Assembly: GCA_020854015.1 (NCBI GenBank)
Contig: JADZGG010000253.1
Span: 1-6,769, forward strand
Direction of reading: 5' to 3'
Source: Flavobacteriales bacterium
Lineage (GTDB): Bacteria > Bacteroidota > Bacteroidia > Flavobacteriales_F > PHOS-HE28
Length of the DNA: 6,769 nt
In this document: positions 6,148-6,769 of the stretch, piece after piece
Layout of the letters: the number at the start of each line of letters is the position of its first letter
How positions within the stretch are numbered: position 1 is the stretch's first letter
The notes under the pieces: model-generated
The model's input: only the letters and a program-made list of their open reading frames with translations
What the model was told of the DNA's origin: nothing
Database searches by the model: none
Program-made: the position numbers and the translations under genes

Positions 6148-6600
6148 TTAGAAGCCGATCGAAAAGCCGGTGGCGCCGTAGCCCTTCGGCATCACCATCT
6201 CCACAGTTCCGATGACCTCCGGCGCTCCGCTCGTGCTGCTGCAGCTGTACGCGTAACCGTATGGCCAGGTGTCGGTGATGTGCACGGTGAGCGTGTCGGT
6301 GGGGGCGGTGGTCGCGTCGGCTTGCCCGTGTGTCACCTTTCGGTCGTAGAGCTGAAAGGTGCATTCGTCCACCCAGCGCACCTGGTAGACGAGCTTCAGC
6401 CCGGTGGCCTTGTGATGTTCCTTCTGCGTGTGGCCCCGGCGCAAGGTGCGGATGCCGCTGGGTTTGCCGGAGATCACCGACTGTTTGTCCGTGCCGCCCT
6501 CCTGGAACGTGCCATGCACGAACAACTTGCACGACGGCGATTGACCCTGCACTCCAGCGAACACCAAGTAGGCGACCATCAACGTCAGCGATCGGGTCAT
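6148..6600 (-). CDS. Small secreted Cys-containing protein of unknown function
   Basis: A 150-residue protein with a signal peptide at 1-19 (MTRSLTLMVAYLVFAGVQG before Gln20). The mature part begins SPSCKLFVHGTF, then IRTLRRGHTQKEH (50-62), YQVRWVDECTFQLYDR (72-87), a Thr/Asp-rich stretch ending LTVHITDTWPYGYAYSC, and a last strand GTVEMVMPKGY. The order 'Cys...GxF / ixR...QxE / V-W-x-x-x-C-x-y-x-L' is what I remember from small exported Bacteroidota proteins of ~140 residues that databases often mislabel 'DNA topoisomerase IV'; this is recall, not a search. Cys24 and Cys80 may form a disulphide. It has no enzymatic motif and no T9SS tail, so periplasmic residence or release by Sec alone is likely. 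It is first of a probable two-gene unit with the M23 peptidase. The ATG at 6600 directly opens the signal peptide; no Shine-Dalgarno sequence is visible. Confidence 0.75.
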   Translation of the reverse strand: MTRSLTLMVAYLVFAGVQGQSPSCKLFVHGTFQEGGTDKQSVISGKPSGIRTLRRGHTQKEHHKATGLKLVYQVRWVDECTFQLYDRKVTHGQADATTAPTDTLTVHITDTWPYGYAYSCSSTSGAPEVIGTVEMVMPKGYGATGFSIGF

Positions 6601-6643
6601 CGGGTGCTGCTGGCAGGAAAAATCAAGCGGGAGCGCATGTGTG

Positions 6644-6651
6644 CGAAACTA
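6644..6651 (-). promoter_or_regulatory. Possible -7 box of the small secreted protein / M23 unit
   Basis: On the minus strand TAGTTTCG matches five of six fixed positions of TAnnTTTG. It lies 43 bases upstream of the ATG at 6600 and would give a leader of some 35 bases. A TTG at 6668-6666 is closer than the usual 19-base spacing, so the promoter assignment is weak. Confidence 0.3.
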
Positions 6652-6751
6652 AGGAGCACTACGGGCAACGAATGGTGGGAGTGCTTCAGGAGCTACCAAC
6701 GTTCTGCCTTGATCGCCTTTTCGGCGTGTTCGAATACAGCCAGCACGAACG

Positions 6752-6769
6752 AAAAAGCCCCGGCTGACC
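6752..6769 (-). terminator. Half of a terminator cut by the right edge
   Basis: The plus strand ends AAAAAGCCCCGGCTGACC. On the minus strand this is the descending arm of a GC stem followed by TTTTT. It closely mirrors the start of the complete terminator at 123-150 (AAAAGCCCC, then a loop containing CTGA). The other arm, expected to be GGGGC-rich, lies outside the window. It implies a minus-strand gene just beyond the right edge, and so that the small secreted protein gene begins a new transcription unit. Confidence 0.5.

Noticed and set aside
5795..6532. Long minus-strand frame spanning the M23 and small-protein genes
   Set aside because: It is out of frame with both recognised proteins, and its His/Arg/Gly-rich composition is typical of a shadow frame.
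6714..6726. CGCC-TTTTC-GGCG hairpin as a regulatory element
   Set aside because: It has a four-base stem only, no adjacent T run, and is common by chance in this base composition.
6330..6767. Plus-strand frame reaching the right edge
   Set aside because: It is antisense to the small secreted protein gene, its composition is Arg/Pro/Cys-rich, and its stop falls inside the truncated terminator.
1..6769. CRISPR array, tRNA, insertion sequence, toxin-antitoxin or defence genes
   Set aside because: I saw no periodic direct repeats, no cloverleaf-like segments, no transposase motifs, and no protein matching a defence or toxin family; the extracellular nuclease is better explained as a secreted enzyme.

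Overview
The window looks like an ordinary chromosomal segment of a GC-rich member of the Bacteroidota. This rests on four things. Two proteins carry type IX secretion (T9SS) C-terminal sorting domains, one with the textbook YPNPTSG opening. There is a DUF4421 protein, and a small Cys-containing secreted protein of a kind I associate with this phylum. There is no clear Shine-Dalgarno sequence in front of any gene. There are -7 boxes of the Bacteroidota type (TAnnTTTG). The lineage inside the phylum cannot be fixed from this sequence; a Flavobacteriales-like or related environmental lineage is my guess. I see no tRNA, rRNA, CRISPR array, insertion sequence, phage gene or integration site.

Layout from left to right. 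The first ~180 bases hold the end of a transcription unit: a terminator facing the minus strand, preceded by a second hairpin, and possibly the first ten codons of a minus-strand gene leaving the window. An outer-membrane beta-barrel protein (minus, start 798) is divergent from a secreted alpha/beta-hydrolase with a T9SS tail (plus, start 979). The hydrolase ends 10 bases from the end of a minus-strand pair: an endonuclease I-family secreted nuclease with a degenerate T9SS tail (upstream), followed after 16 bases by a DUF4421 outer-membrane-type protein. The nuclease start is only 31 bases from the start of a divergent HI0933/YhiN-family flavoprotein (plus). The flavoprotein converges, 21 bases apart, on a minus-strand pair: a small secreted Cys-containing protein (upstream) and a membrane-anchored M23 metallopeptidase. 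The right edge holds half of another minus-facing terminator.

Taken together, most of the window deals with the cell envelope and the extracellular space: one surface barrel, two exported hydrolytic enzymes (an esterase-like protein and a nuclease), a peptidoglycan endopeptidase and two exported proteins of unknown role. The flavoprotein is the only cytoplasmic enzyme. All seven complete genes look intact. I find no convincing novel multi-gene system. The most distinctive DNA feature is the 31-base divergent intergenic region at 4326-4356, where two mirror-image -7 boxes each lie exactly four bases from their start codon.
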